From the NCBI RefSeq assembly GCF_011386835.1, contig NC_088797.1, positions 36,083,583-36,147,582 of the forward strand: a stretch of DNA of 64,000 nt, given 5' to 3'. This DNA comes from Chrysemys picta bellii (lineage: Eukaryota > Chordata > Testudines > Emydidae). The position numbers and the translations under genes are program-made. The notes beneath the pieces were generated by a model. It was not told the DNA's origin and did not search any database. It saw only the letters and a list, made by a program, of their open reading frames with translations. Positions 45,986 to 57,460 of this stretch are shown here, one piece after another (within the stretch, counting starts at the first letter, position 1; each line of letters opens with the position of its first letter).

Positions 45986-46887
45986 TCTGCTCCTCCTCAA
46001 CTCCGGTGCTGTGGAGAGGGTTTGTGTCAAAGTTAGCTATACTTTATACTCCCTGGGCACTCCTCTACATTGGGGTATCTGCAGTAGGAGAACTAAGGCA
46101 AGAGTCTATGGAGAGGTGCAGGAAAAATAGCACTATGCACTAACTGAAACCATAGGAACAGCCAATAGTTACAGTATATGGCATTTTTGCATTGAAAAAT
46201 ATGTTTCCTTTTCTCCTTTTTCCCTGCTAACTGCATCCAGTTCTCTCTTAAATCATCAGCATAAATTTTTGAACACCACTTAGACCAACGTGCCTGCCCT
46301 CCTTGAAGTCCTCCTCTAATTTTATAGTATCTCAATCTAATTTCCTCTCTATACATATGTCAACCTCTCTGTTAAACGCATTGATGATATTTTCTTCAAT
46401 GACCTTACTTGGCAACTCATCTCAAAATCCTAACTAGTCTGAGAAATAACTGTTTAAAATCACAGCCCCATGGAGTTATATTGATCTATACCAGTTGAAG
46501 ATCTGGCCTGCAGATTTTACTTATTTTTATGATAAATTGTATTCCTTAGTTTTCATAATTAAGGGCTCAACCTTGGAGTACTCCTCTAATCACTGAGAAT
46601 TTTTAGTGAGCAAAGATTGCAGAATTAGGCCCAAAATAGTTAATGTAAATGCTAAGTATGATCTGGTATTCAGTGAAGCAAATTGGTTACAATATTAGAC
46701 TTCATATTTGCAGAACCCTTTTTGTAGTTCTGAGTAGTTACTTGTATTTTACACTCACTTAACTGCTGCTTCTATACATTAGCACTAGAAATGTTAGGTT
46801 TGTATGTTTATAAAACTTTCATGAAGATTTTGTTGCAGACTTTATTTTATATAATCTACTACGCTTCCCTCGACCCCACCCTCTTTA
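45986..46887. other. Non-coding DNA, no gene seen
   Basis: No exon or defined repeat was found in this AT-rich stretch. Confidence 0.4.
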
Positions 46888-46895
46888 GCTATGAA

Positions 46896-46987
46896 TAGAG
46901 TCCTGCGCGGATACAAAATTTGTATCTGCATTCAATCCCCAATCCGCAAAAATGATCTACAGATAGCCACAGATTGGCAGGGCTCTA
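46896..46987. mobile_element. 92-bp hAT-type MITE
   Basis: The ends tagagtcctg and cagggctcta are inverted copies. The flanking 8-mers gctatgaa (46888-46895) and gctataaa (46988-46995) match at seven of eight positions. Confidence 0.75.
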
Positions 46988-47221
46988 GCTATAAAGGCCA
47001 AATCCATCTTTTCTTCCTGATTTTTAACACCTTCTCCACCAGCCCCTCTATTGCACCTTTTCTATCCCAGCATTATCCTGAAGGTGCTTGATAGTATTTC
47101 ATAACTGGCCAAAAATTGTATACAATGCATGTTGTTTTCATCTCAAGATCTTGCCTTACAAATATTTACCTTGTGCAGTTTTCTACAGATGGACATCAAC
47201 TATTTGTGTTCTTAGCCTCTG

Positions 47222-47385
47222 TTTGCCAGAAGCTGGGAATGGGCAACAGGAGATGGATCACTTGATGAATACCTGTTCTGTTCATTCCATCTAAAGCACA
47301 CTGCATTGGCCACTGTTGAAAGCCAGGATACTGGGCTAGATGGACCCTTGGTCTGACCCAGAATGGTAGTTCTTATGTTCGAACT
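47222..47385 (+). repeat. LINE/SINE 3'-end fragment
   Basis: The segment has agaagctgggaatgggcaac, gatggatcacttgatga and actgggctagatggaccc, ending ggtagttcttatgttc. It is a recurrent reptile repeat tail, likely CR1-related; the family is from recollection. Confidence 0.5.
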
Positions 47386-48179
47386 ATCGTTAAATTTTTA
47401 GGAATGACAATAAATTCATTCATAATTGGGGGGAGGGGGAAGAGGTTAAAATGGAGACATGCACATGGTCTGAAAGATGCTGGTTCCACAAACTGAATGC
47501 AAAGTTGCTATACAGACTGTCAAAAAAAAATTCCATAAAACATTCACAGCAAGGGTGTTTGCTACCTGAGCTACATTTATTCAAAAACCAACACTCTACT
47601 GGCAGAAAAAGTAGGCAAATGGAAATGACTGGAAAAAACTTGACAGCAACAGCTTTTAAGATGTTTTATCCCTCCCTCCTGCGTACATAACTTTTGGAGG
47701 AAGAGGAAACAGAAAATGTGGCAAGAAGAGGAGACTGTTAACACTTTTTTTTTTTTTTGGTTACCATCACAGTAACTTACAGCACTAGATCAGTGTTAAA
47801 TGTTTTTTGCAGGATACAGTCTAAAGAAAATCCGTTTTCCTCCTCCCCGCTAGTTGTAAAAGTGCTTGAGTAATTAATTTATACTTTCTGAGCTGAGTAG
47901 TTACTTGTATTTTACACTCTATCTTAACAAGAAATCCTTCCGGAATGCACTAATTAGCATTTGATATGGGAACTGCAGAAGGTCTAACATACTGCTGAAG
48001 AAAGAATGGATCATGAATATAAACTAAGGAGACACAACGTACGCAGAGATAAGTAAAAAAAAAACCAGGAGAGAAGTGGCAGCAGCATAGACAAGAATTT
48101 AAAGAAACAATGTGATAGAAAGCAAAACATTAACAGACTCTTTGAAGGTGGGCGAGTAGTAATAATATTTTGCACTTTC
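47386..48179. other. Non-coding DNA, no gene seen
   Basis: Nothing recognisable was found apart from short homopolymer runs (for example t-tract near 47748). Confidence 0.4.
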
Positions 48180-48365
48180 AGAAAGTTTTTCACCTCAGGC
48201 TATCAAAGTATTTGCACCACTCCAAAATTGGTGTCATTCTGATTGCTTTGCAAATGGGAAAACTGAGGTACAGAGAATTGCCCAAGATCACGTAGTAAGT
48301 TAATGACTGAGCTAGAAATAGGGCCCCTGACTACCAGACTCCTAGCTCTGTTCTGACTCCTAAAG
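48180..48365. repeat. MIR-like ancient SINE
   Basis: Core words caaatgggaaaactgaggta, cagagaattgcccaagatca and gactgagctagaaatagg match the MIR/CORE-SINE pattern. Confidence 0.65.
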
Positions 48366-48725
48366 CACATTTCTTCTCCAGTGGTTGAGGCCAGTGTAAT
48401 ACCCTGGAATTATCTGCTGACTAGGATTTTGGTTTCACACTCACAAAAACAGATGATATCCCTCTATAATACACGTGTATGTCTACTACTGCCCTCTAGT
48501 GAGCAAAAAGACCTACAAAGGATTAAAAACCCTATGACTTACAACAGCCAAAAGACCTTATTTAGCTGAAGCATTCCAGGCCTGTGTTTATGGAACCAAA
48601 GGTACTGGGTTCTACACTAATACCGCATGGTTCTCTACGAATGAGTCCACAGATGCATTATACAGTGTCAGGATATTTTGAGAGTTCTGATACATTTCCT
48701 GGTGGATAACTGGAAATGCTGTATG

Positions 48726-48938
48726 TGTGCAGTGTTGTTGTAGCCGTGTTGGTCCCAGGATATTAGAGAGACAAGGTGGGTGAGATAATGTCTTTTATTA
48801 GACCAGCCTCTGTTGGTGAGAGAAACAAACTTTTGAGCTTCCACAGAAGAAGAGCTCTGTGTAAGCTCAAAAGCTTGTCTCTCTGACCAACAGAAGTCGG
48901 TCCAATAAAAGTTATTACCTCACCCACCTTATCTCTCT
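48726..48938. mobile_element. Palindromic Penelope-like insertion
   Basis: An 11-bp duplication aatgctgtatg (48715-48725, 48939-48949) flanks it. After gttgtagccgtgttggtccc, an arm at 48762-48840 (attagagagacaaggtgggt...) is repeated in inverted form at 48863-48940. The long arms, short centre and long TSD suggest target-primed reverse transcription with an inversion or snap-back. The centre (48843-48879) resembles a degenerate hammerhead. The Penelope-like assignment is inference. Confidence 0.6.
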
Positions 48939-48949
48939 AATGCTGTATG

Positions 48950-49836
48950 GTAGTCAATAAACCTCTTTGTTCTTTACAATGATCTTTAGTTTACTAACCA
49001 AAATCTCACAGTAACATGGAACTAGTATACCAATAAATTAGCATACAGAGTTAAATGACAACCACATGGATAAAAACTCCCATCAATTACATGCAGTAAA
49101 TCATCTCCTAAAAGATGCCAGCTAACAAATCACAGATGTAATGCAATGTTATATCTTATATTATTATATATGTTTGCAGTTGGTTTGTCTGCATGCTACA
49201 GTTAGTACTTTAGGCCAATCGATACCACTGTGGTCTTACCACAGACAATTAAGACAGGAATGCTTTTGAAATAGGATACAAAATGGCTCAGCTATGAAAC
49301 TACAGAGAGCTAGGACCATGCACTTCCACCCTGTGGCCAAATACTATTCATCATGGAAAAGGGACACTGTGTTCTAAAACCAAAATTTCAGACTAAAAGA
49401 AAGATGAACAACTGAAGCGTGAAAAAAAGAACAAGCATCAAACCAAAAACAGAGTGTTTCTGACCAGCAAATTACAAAATAGGCCACATTATTTCCACCA
49501 ATAGTACTTACCGAGATTACATTTGAGGCTGCAGTGATTCAGGACGTGAAAAGTAAACTACAGATAAAACCAAACCGAGACCTAAAAAATGTAAGTAGTG
49601 AAGCCAAAATTTTAACCAAAGGCATCAGGAAACCAACCATCACTGAATTCTGTTATTTGGAGGCAGTTAATAGGAAGAACAGAAAGATCACCAAGTGCTT
49701 TCAACTTCTGAAGGCTTATTTCCATCATCTTCACACGCTGTCCTGCAACTGATAGAAACATTTGTTTCTGTGAAGCCTCCTTTAAATTTCTGGGCTCTTG
49801 GAAAAAGCCACGAGAATATATTTGTATCAGGACTTG
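48950..49836. other. Non-coding DNA, no gene seen
   Basis: No conserved coding or repeat signal was found. Confidence 0.4.
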
Positions 49837-49844
49837 CTTGTAAG

Positions 49845-49956
49845 CAGGGCTTTGGAGTGGAGCCCGGAGCTAGAGTGAGGAGCAGCTCCGGAGCAGCGGA
49901 GCTGCAGGTTTTTGCCTGGAGCTGGAGTGGAGCCGGAGCACAGCTCCAAAGCCCTG
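49845..49956. mobile_element. 112-bp hAT-type MITE
   Basis: The ends cagggctttggagtggagc and cagctccaaagccctg are inverted copies. A perfect 8-bp duplication cttgtaag flanks it (49837-49844, 49957-49964). The middle repeats gagctggagtggagc-like words. Confidence 0.92.
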
Positions 49957-49964
49957 CTTGTAAG

Positions 49965-52900
49965 CATGAGAATTTTTTTAATGTATCCTTCACTGGCTCA
50001 GGGATGTAAGTAAATAAATATTATTCCCAGAAAAAAAAGTAAATCAGTTGACATTAAGGTTACATAGCAGTAATTTTAAGGGAAAAACACCTTTAAACAC
50101 ACTGAAGTAGAAAACAAACAAACAAACATGCAGATTGTGAAGATGGGAAATTTTAGTTAAGAATAAACTCGAAAAAAAATGCATACTACACATTCATATA
50201 TACACCCAAGTCTGACCAGCTTCTATCCCACAGTCTTAATACAACGCACAATTCATCGTTAACCTTCACCTTGTATAATCATTTACACAGTGCAAGGTGG
50301 ATATAAAATGTTACCAAATGAGAATGATAGGATTTTACACTAACTGTGTCAGAGTAAATAAATATTCAGAGTACTGGTGATTCAGGCCTCTGGTATCCAA
50401 TCTCCATCCCACATTCCTAATTTAGGATTTCTCACCTTCCCCCATGTTAGACAATGGGTATTTATAAGTCACTGCAGTATTTTGTTATTTGGTTCATCAG
50501 GGCTACCTGTGATGAGTGGAGATCTTGAACTGTGTGTAACTTGCTATGTAAAATGATTGGGATTTTGGTAACAATGTTCACAACTTCTTTAAATACATAG
50601 GCAAACCATATAGAGAATTGAGATGTTCCCAGCCACTAAGAAATGTGGCATTTAAGATGCCAACTAGCTGTAATACTTTTTCTAGACATGACTCTACGTT
50701 ATGTAGGTGGCAGACTAAAGGTTAAATTTATCTGGTGTTTCCTTAACAATATTTCCATATTTTTCAATTTTTTTGTTAAAAATTCTATAAATTTTCAGTT
50801 TTCTAGGTCTATTGCTTCTTTTAAAAAAATATTTTTAAGTGGTTAATACAAATTTTAAAAACTTTAACTTGACCTTCAAGTTTATCATCTGGGAATTTCC
50901 TTAGTTTCTGTGGCACTGTCAAAGGAAAGTACTGGCATTCCTGCCATATGAAACCATTTTGTCTCCACTAGTGGTGTAGTGGTTAAAAGAAGTGGATAAA
51001 TTAGCCTAATTCCCAAATGAAAAGTGGGTAAACTCAGCTGTGTTAATCAGCATATATCAATCTTTTTCTCGTAGGACACCAAAATTTCTTCAGTGCTAGA
51101 TAAAGCAGACAGCCATCTTAAAATCTTTCAGCCCAGCAGATTCAACTCCACTAGGTCTACGAATACAAAGCCTCCTTAAAAAGTTCTTTAACTAAGCTGA
51201 TTCTAAGGATTTCAAAGGAGTCCCCATTGGGGCGTTAGATGTTCCAGAAGAGTCCCTGGGTGGTGTAGAAGTGCCCAGGAGGAAGTATAGCTTTCTGTAG
51301 GTGGTGTAGGGGAGGGATTATATCTAAGAGAGTTGTGATGTGGTGTTGGTGAATCATTTGCATATTTGCTGGAAGAGATATGGAAGGACAGTCCTCGTTC
51401 TGCTTTCAATAAATCCAGTGATTTCTAAACTCCACAAGAGTCTATGGGCCACATCCTCACCTCAGTGGAACTAGGCCAATTTACATCAGCTGAGAATCTG
51501 GCCCTATCTATGGGAGGCTTAGAAATTCCTGAGAAATCCATATAGGGCTTAGGTTCCATAAAAATCCATGTGGGAATCAGAATCTCTGCAGAAGTGAGTG
51601 TATTTGTGGCACTGCTTTATTCACTGATTTCAGTGGCAGCTAATTTGGAATCAGCTAATCTGTCTCCCAGTTTTTTAAATTGACCCTTCAAAACAAGATT
51701 ATCTGATTGGTGCAGTCAGCATACTTTATTTTGATTTTTGGGAAAAGGCAAAGATTAGCTGACAGTTCTGGCAGATTATACTAATTTACAAGTCTACCTA
51801 ACAAATTCAAGTTTCCATTCTATACCCACATGCAAAATTCAATTTTCTTTCAAGCTCTGGCTAAGTTCTTTGCCAGTCTAGCTCAAGAGTCACCAAAAAT
51901 ATAGGACATATGTATTTTATTACTCAAAACACATTGCTATGCTCATGAGTCACAACCTATCCTAATTAAAACAAAAAACAGAAACAAAAGAAACCCACAC
52001 AAAAAACCTAGTTCCCAGGCAGTAACATTGGTCCTAACCATGATGAATGACATTCCCAGTTGTGGACAGTGTAGCTTTATAATAGGTCTTTAGAAATATG
52101 TTACTATCAGCTACTATCATGGGAAACATGAAACAGCTGGCCTTCTGTGCCTTGCCTAACACTGGTCTTAAGAAAAGTCTTAGGTTATTGACACAAACAT
52201 GGGGTCTGTGCAACTGCTTCAACTCCATGAGCCAAATTCAGCACTGCTGACCTCAATGAAGGTGCATCATTTATATCTGAACAAAAAAGGCTGTGAACAA
52301 AGACTACTGGTTTTCATATTTCTACTGCAAAATCTTGAGAGGAATACTAATTTATTTAAGGGCCAAGCATCACCTTAAGGTATCCATCCACCTCCCCATT
52401 GAAGGTAATATTCAGGGTCTGCTAGGATGTTCCTTACTTTGGTTAGAAAGTTCTCTGTTGACATAATATCCATATTGTCCATGTCATGCAAATTAACTGT
52501 TTCCCCCATCAGCCACATCCAGGCTTCAAATTCAGCCAATTCTATTGAAACGTGTTTAAATAAAATCACCTGAGGAAGCATTTAGCCATACTGGCCTCCT
52601 GAGAGTTATGGTCAACCCATCCACAGGCAGCTGACAACCATACAGCTATGGTACCAGATACGTACATATGTACGTACGTGTGTGTGTGCATTGAGACTTC
52701 TCTCAAGACAGCAACAAGGACGAAAGGAGAATGATGTTCTGGTGGGAAAGGCCACAAGACTCTTTATGGAAGGTTGTGGAGAGGTTCAAACCTAAATTTG
52801 TAAGACTCTTGGTTCTCCAGGGGACTTTGAAAGATTGAAGGCAGAGCCTGGGGTTGGTGAAACATCACTTTGTGGCGGAGCAAGGCTTGCTGCTGAAGTT

Positions 52901-55231
52901 TTAGTTTCAGCCTGCGAGAACAATTGGCCTTAGGCTACAAGTAATTTTGATAATAGATGAAGTTTTATTACTAAGATTCACATTCAGGCTTTCTTCAGAA
53001 AGGATTTGTACCAGGGACAAAATGCCAAATGGCTCTAAAGTTCATTCAGGACCATAAAAATGCATTTGTATTCAGATCCAAGGATAAAGCATAACCCTAA
53101 TACTAAAGTCATCAATCCATTACAACTCCTTTGAGTGAAATGGAAGAAATGCAGTAGCTGGGTTTTAAACCGAGATCCTGTAGTTGTGCACAGAAAGGGA
53201 GTTGGGTTTATGTCCCTTGTTTATTAACAGAAATCTTTTAACAGTAGGGTCTGATTTCTAATGGCCTTGCACCTTGTATGATCATTTACATCTGTTCAAA
53301 GAGGCTACCATTGAGATCAGCTAGTGTGTTACTCTACTTTACACAGATGTACCTGGCTACACATGGTGGAAAAACATTGGAGTTTCAGACCCATAATATC
53401 TGGGATGTGTTGGCAAGAAGACAGAGAGGAACAGGGAAAAAAACGTATTATACTGATGAACATTATCAAAAGAATACATGATAGTGTAGGGTGGTGTGTC
53501 AGTTTTACTCGCATGAATTTTTGGATGGCTCATTGGCTGGAAGTGACTTATACAGTTCATCCCAAACTAACAAATAATTAATGCTTTTTCTTTCTCCACT
53601 TTGCGCTCTACTTTCCCAATCTTTAATCTGCCCAGTGGCCAGTACGTCTTGTACAGGCACTTTCACGCTTCCCCCAGAGGGTCACAGCTAGATTCCCATG
53701 TGGGTTCTGATCTTTCAGAAAATTTTTAAAAAGAAAAGAAAAAGACAATGAGATTGTAAATCCAGAGTACTGGGAGGTGGGCCCAGCACTTAAAATGACT
53801 TTCAAAATCACTTTTTAAAGTCAGAAGTTAATGATGTGCCTTTAAAAATGTGCATATTACTCTGCTGCTATGTACTAAGCATTCACTTCTGTAGGTGTTA
53901 TGTTTACTTAGCCACTTTAAGTGTTTATCTATGGTGCCAATGTATAGATTTTTATACAGAACAAGACCTTTGGCCTACTGCTGTTGTTCAGGATATTATT
54001 CTAAGTTTGAAAACACAAGGTCCCACTCTGATTAAGTCAATTAAATCAGCATTTGCAATAAAAACAAAGGAAAAATGCAAGTACTTGGGTTCTCAGATTG
54101 GCAGGAAAGGGAGAGGTTACTGTGCCCATTCACATATCGTGTATATAGTTTATTTTGGACAGGTGCCATAATGTCTGTTTCAACCCAGGATCTAGATCTG
54201 ATCTCAGTTCCCCTCTTATCAGAGTGGGAACAGGTGGTTCAGCATGTTACCTGGATGACATGTGAAGAAAACCATGGCCCAGATTAATGAGCGTTCTCTA
54301 CCTGTACTGCAGATATTTTACAAGAAACAAAGAAATATAACATTAAAAACCATCATGAGAATATTTGGTGCCACATCATGAAAAAAAATGATGTTACGTT
54401 TGATTTGATGAAAAATGAATCAGAAATGTGAGCTGTATTCATACTGATTTGCAGCAGTGGAGTCTGCATTCATTACTGTAATGAGCACTGCATAAAGCTT
54501 ATAATCAACGTTTATTACAGATGTCAAAAGGAACCCAGAGGCAAAGAGGAAATACGTGCTCTTGCCAGCCCTGATCAAAAACATCATAAAACTTCTAGCC
54601 CAAAAACGACAAGAAAGATGCAGTATTTCTTTTGCTTCCTACTACTTCCTTGCATGGCAATATATTCTAGCGTATTTATAAAGTTCTTGCATTAATAGGT
54701 TTAGACAACATTTAAAAAATTAGCATCACATGCAGCAACTACTGTAAATACTTTTTTGTATTAATACCTGCTTTGTCTTCTAGGAATACTAGAACAATTG
54801 ATTTTTATCAGTATGGTCAAAGCGAAGATTTTGTTTAGGTGGATAATCAAATCAGGCAAATAGCCAGCCATGTCTGATTCCTTCTCTGCATAGTAAGTCA
54901 TTTCAACATCAGTAATGAGTGGGGTAAGGGAAAGGGTTGTATATGAACGACGCCTAATCTGAAATGCGGTTGAAACACCAGAAAAAAACATTGTCCAGTC
55001 TCTGAAATTAAAGTAAGGCAAACAACAGTAGAAGTCTACCTATTCTGCCAAATTAAACAGGTAACAATCCTTGCTTCTTTTAGAAAGACAAAAGAAGATT
55101 GGAGATTTATTTGATTTCATGCACGTGTGTATCAGTGAGAAGGAGAGAACAATGTTTCTGGGCCATTTTTATATAATGATTCAATATTCTCAACAAAACA
55201 TCTATGCTGTAAATAAAAAAAGAGGCCTTAC
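49965..55231 (-). other. FBLN2 intron adjoining the coding exon
   Basis: The stretch runs up to the splice donor at 55231. I found no further exon with EGF-like cysteine spacing. A stretch of TACGTACATATG/GT dinucleotides lies at about 52660-52690. An ORF at 54761-55021 (minus) was considered and rejected as an exon. Confidence 0.5.
55227..55231 (-). promoter_or_regulatory. FBLN2: 5' splice site of the FBLN2 exon
   Basis: On the minus strand AGAAG|GTAAGG matches the donor consensus. Without it the frame would run only about 40 more codons into intron sequence. The intron is phase 1. Confidence 0.9.
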
Positions 55232-56576
55232 CTTCTGGTAACCTGGAAGCAGCATGAATAGAATTGGGGTCTCCTTCTTCTTCAGGTTGGTAACGATAAA
55301 GCGTCTGTGACTGCTTTTGGGATGCCTGACTATGGTCTTCTTTCAGAGCAATGGGAGGGGATGTTGTGGGACTAAATTTGACCTTGGGGAAAGTATTTCC
55401 TCCATGCTTTTCATGGGAAGGTCTGTGACCATGTGACACGGTTACATTTGTCTCTTTCAGAGCTGGAGATATACCGCCCCCCTGCTCTTTATAATCTTTT
55501 CTCATGTGTTTTCTTGGTTTAGGGCGAGCATATCCTTCTTGTTCATGTCTCCCTCTGTCCCCTTGTTTCCCCTTTGATTTTCTCTCTGATTCTACCGCTT
55601 GCGTGAGCATCTCCGTCGTAGCAGTTGTTTGCTCCTCAGGAGCACTGCTAGTCACAGTTACTTTTTCACTCAGAACCTGCACTGTGGGTGGCATTGTGGT
55701 GCTTAGGTGTCTCTTTTCCTCTTCTTGTTCCGTTGTACTGTTAAGTTCAGGGCGGGGAATCGGAGTGTGCATGTTGACTGCTACAGCAGCTTCTTCAGCG
55801 TGTGTAACAGGTTGAGTCACCGGTGGGGAAGTAACGCTGATTGCACGGTACTCATAATCCTCACTTTGTTCTTGGCCAATGCTGTCTTCTTCTGTATGGG
55901 CTGCAGAGTTCCTGTGTTTTGTAGGAGGTTCCACCTGAGTGGCGTCTCCTTCGGGTGCCTCTTGGTCATAGCTGTATGGATCGTCGTAGTGCCTCTCCGG
56001 TTCGTTCTCTTCAGTATCCGTTGGGCTCTGAGGTTTTAATGTGGATGGACCACAGTCTGGGAGCTGGTAGCACATCAGTTCACCTCCAGAATTTGGGCAA
56101 TGGCAAACCTTGCATGGAGGAATATGGAACGTATGGCCTGCTACATACTTCTGACCTTCATGGAGGCAGCCTATTCTTCCACACTGAGAGCAGCCATCAG
56201 CTGGTAGTACAGCATCAATACAGTTTGGGGGCAACTCAGGGCAAAGCATAAACTGGCAGCTGATCTTGCCTCCTCCCTTGGGACACGAGCATTCAGTGCT
56301 TCCAAAGTCCACAAAATAAGATTGCCCTTCGGGTACTTTGCCATTCATAAATCCCACGTTGACACAGTCGTAGTACTGGTAGCCTTCACAAGTACAACCA
56401 TGTTGCAAACAAGAGGCACAGCATTCACCAGGCTCAAGCACCTCTTCAATACAGTTCTCCAGTTGCTTGCACTCCACTCCTGTACAATCCTTCTGGGCAA
56501 GTGAGATGCCAGTCCAAATGAGCACCAAAAGGACAGTGCACAAACAGCTCAAATGAGGGACTTTGTGCCTATCCAT
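55232..56576 (-). CDS. FBLN2: Fibulin-2, first coding exon (N-terminal domain)
   Basis: The exon encodes 448 residues and one extra base of the next codon, ending CCAGAAG|GTAAGG (donor at 55231-55227). The preferred ATG at 56574-56576 has a good context (ACTATGG) and gives a normal signal peptide, MDRHK followed by a hydrophobic core (VLLVLIW) and cleavage near LAQ-KDC. Residues 30-175 form the cysteine-rich subdomain with 22 cysteines and the fibulin-2 signatures DCTGVEC, CEGYQYYDC, YFVDFGSTECSCPKGGGK and CQFMLCPELPPNC. Residues 176-448 lack cysteine and are acidic and Ser/Thr/Pro-rich, with possible N-glycosylation at NST and NVT. Fibulin-2 is a secreted extracellular-matrix protein that binds fibronectin, fibrillin and basement-membrane proteins. 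The anaphylatoxin-like modules, EGF-like modules and the C-terminal fibulin module must lie in later exons outside the window. Confidence 0.95.
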
Positions 56577-57375
56577 AGTCTTTCTAAACAAATAAGGCAC
56601 CAATCCAATTTTGCTCATCCTATTTTTTCTGGAAGAATTGTAGGTTCAGCTCCCAGTCTGCAATATTTTCCTGAATTCTCCTTTTCTCCTAGATCCTAGG
56701 TTTATGAAAGAAAACTCTGTTAAATGCTATACTCAGCACATATCCTGTTAAACATTAGAAATCCTTAAAAGTTGGGATACAATCCAACATCTGGAAACCC
56801 AAGTATAAAATTAATCATAATGTCTTCCAAGCATTGCAGGCACTAGGCTTCAAGTTGCATGTTTTTCTTTCTCTCTCTCTCTCAAAAGAAAAATCCAAGA
56901 TTGCCTTTTTTTGTGTGTGTGTGTGTATCTATTCATAAAAAACAGAGTAACATTAAAAAAAAATAGCCCTTTATACTTCAGTGGGCTTTGTTAAGTCATT
57001 TCTTCTGGCTAAACAAAGGTAAGATACTTTGGGCAGTTAATAAGCAAATACACAGCTCTTCATTCGCAGATGTGTTTCAGATATAGAATCTTTATGTTTT
57101 AATTACAAAGGATCAAATCCTGGAGATGTAATTCAGGCAAAACTTTGCCTGATTAGGGACTTTTGGATTTGTCCCTGTATATGTAAACCCTTAATGTGAG
57201 GGGTTTTTTCCATTAACTAAATACAATGACATTTTGCTGACAATGATATTTTTGCTTCTGTAATGCTTATAAATCTCAAGACATAAAAAACTTGCATTAC
57301 ATGTCACTGCAGTTATGTGTAAACATCACATTATCGATTGTGCATACATGAAGCCCTGTTCTACCTATCATATTA
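56577..57375 (-). other. FBLN2: FBLN2 5' UTR and upstream intron sequence
   Basis: An in-frame upstream ATG at 56616-56618 would add 14 residues (MSKIGLVPYLFRKT) ahead of the signal peptide. A possible acceptor (aatgtttaacag) lies about 160 bases upstream of the preferred start, so the exon may begin there. A TC run at 56872-56881 and a GT run at 56912-56927 are microsatellites. Confidence 0.45.
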
Positions 57376-57460
57376 GGGGCCAGATCCTCAGCTGGTGTAA
57401 ATAGCCACCCACCACTGAATTCAGTGAAGCTGTGCCAATTTACACCACCTGAGGATCTGC
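57376..57460. repeat. Small inverted-repeat element (MITE)
   Basis: The ends ggggccagatcctcagctggtg and caccacctgaggatctgc are inverted copies around tagccaccc... with a gaattcagtgaagct centre. A related diverged copy is hinted at near 51450-51505. Confidence 0.65.

Noticed and set aside
52660..52690. Regulatory element in alternating TACGTACATATG/GT sequence
   Set aside because: It is a simple purine-pyrimidine microsatellite with no adjacent gene start.
53836..54171. 111-aa plus-strand ORF rich in Cys, Tyr and Leu
   Set aside because: No recognisable domain, no repeat or splice context, and composition typical of AT-rich chance ORFs.
54761..55021. An 86-aa minus-strand ORF next to the FBLN2 exon with acceptor- and donor-like flanks
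   Set aside because: The FBLN2 exon ends in phase 1, and joining at the apparent acceptor puts the sequence in another frame that stops early. The peptide lacks cysteines and any fibulin motif.
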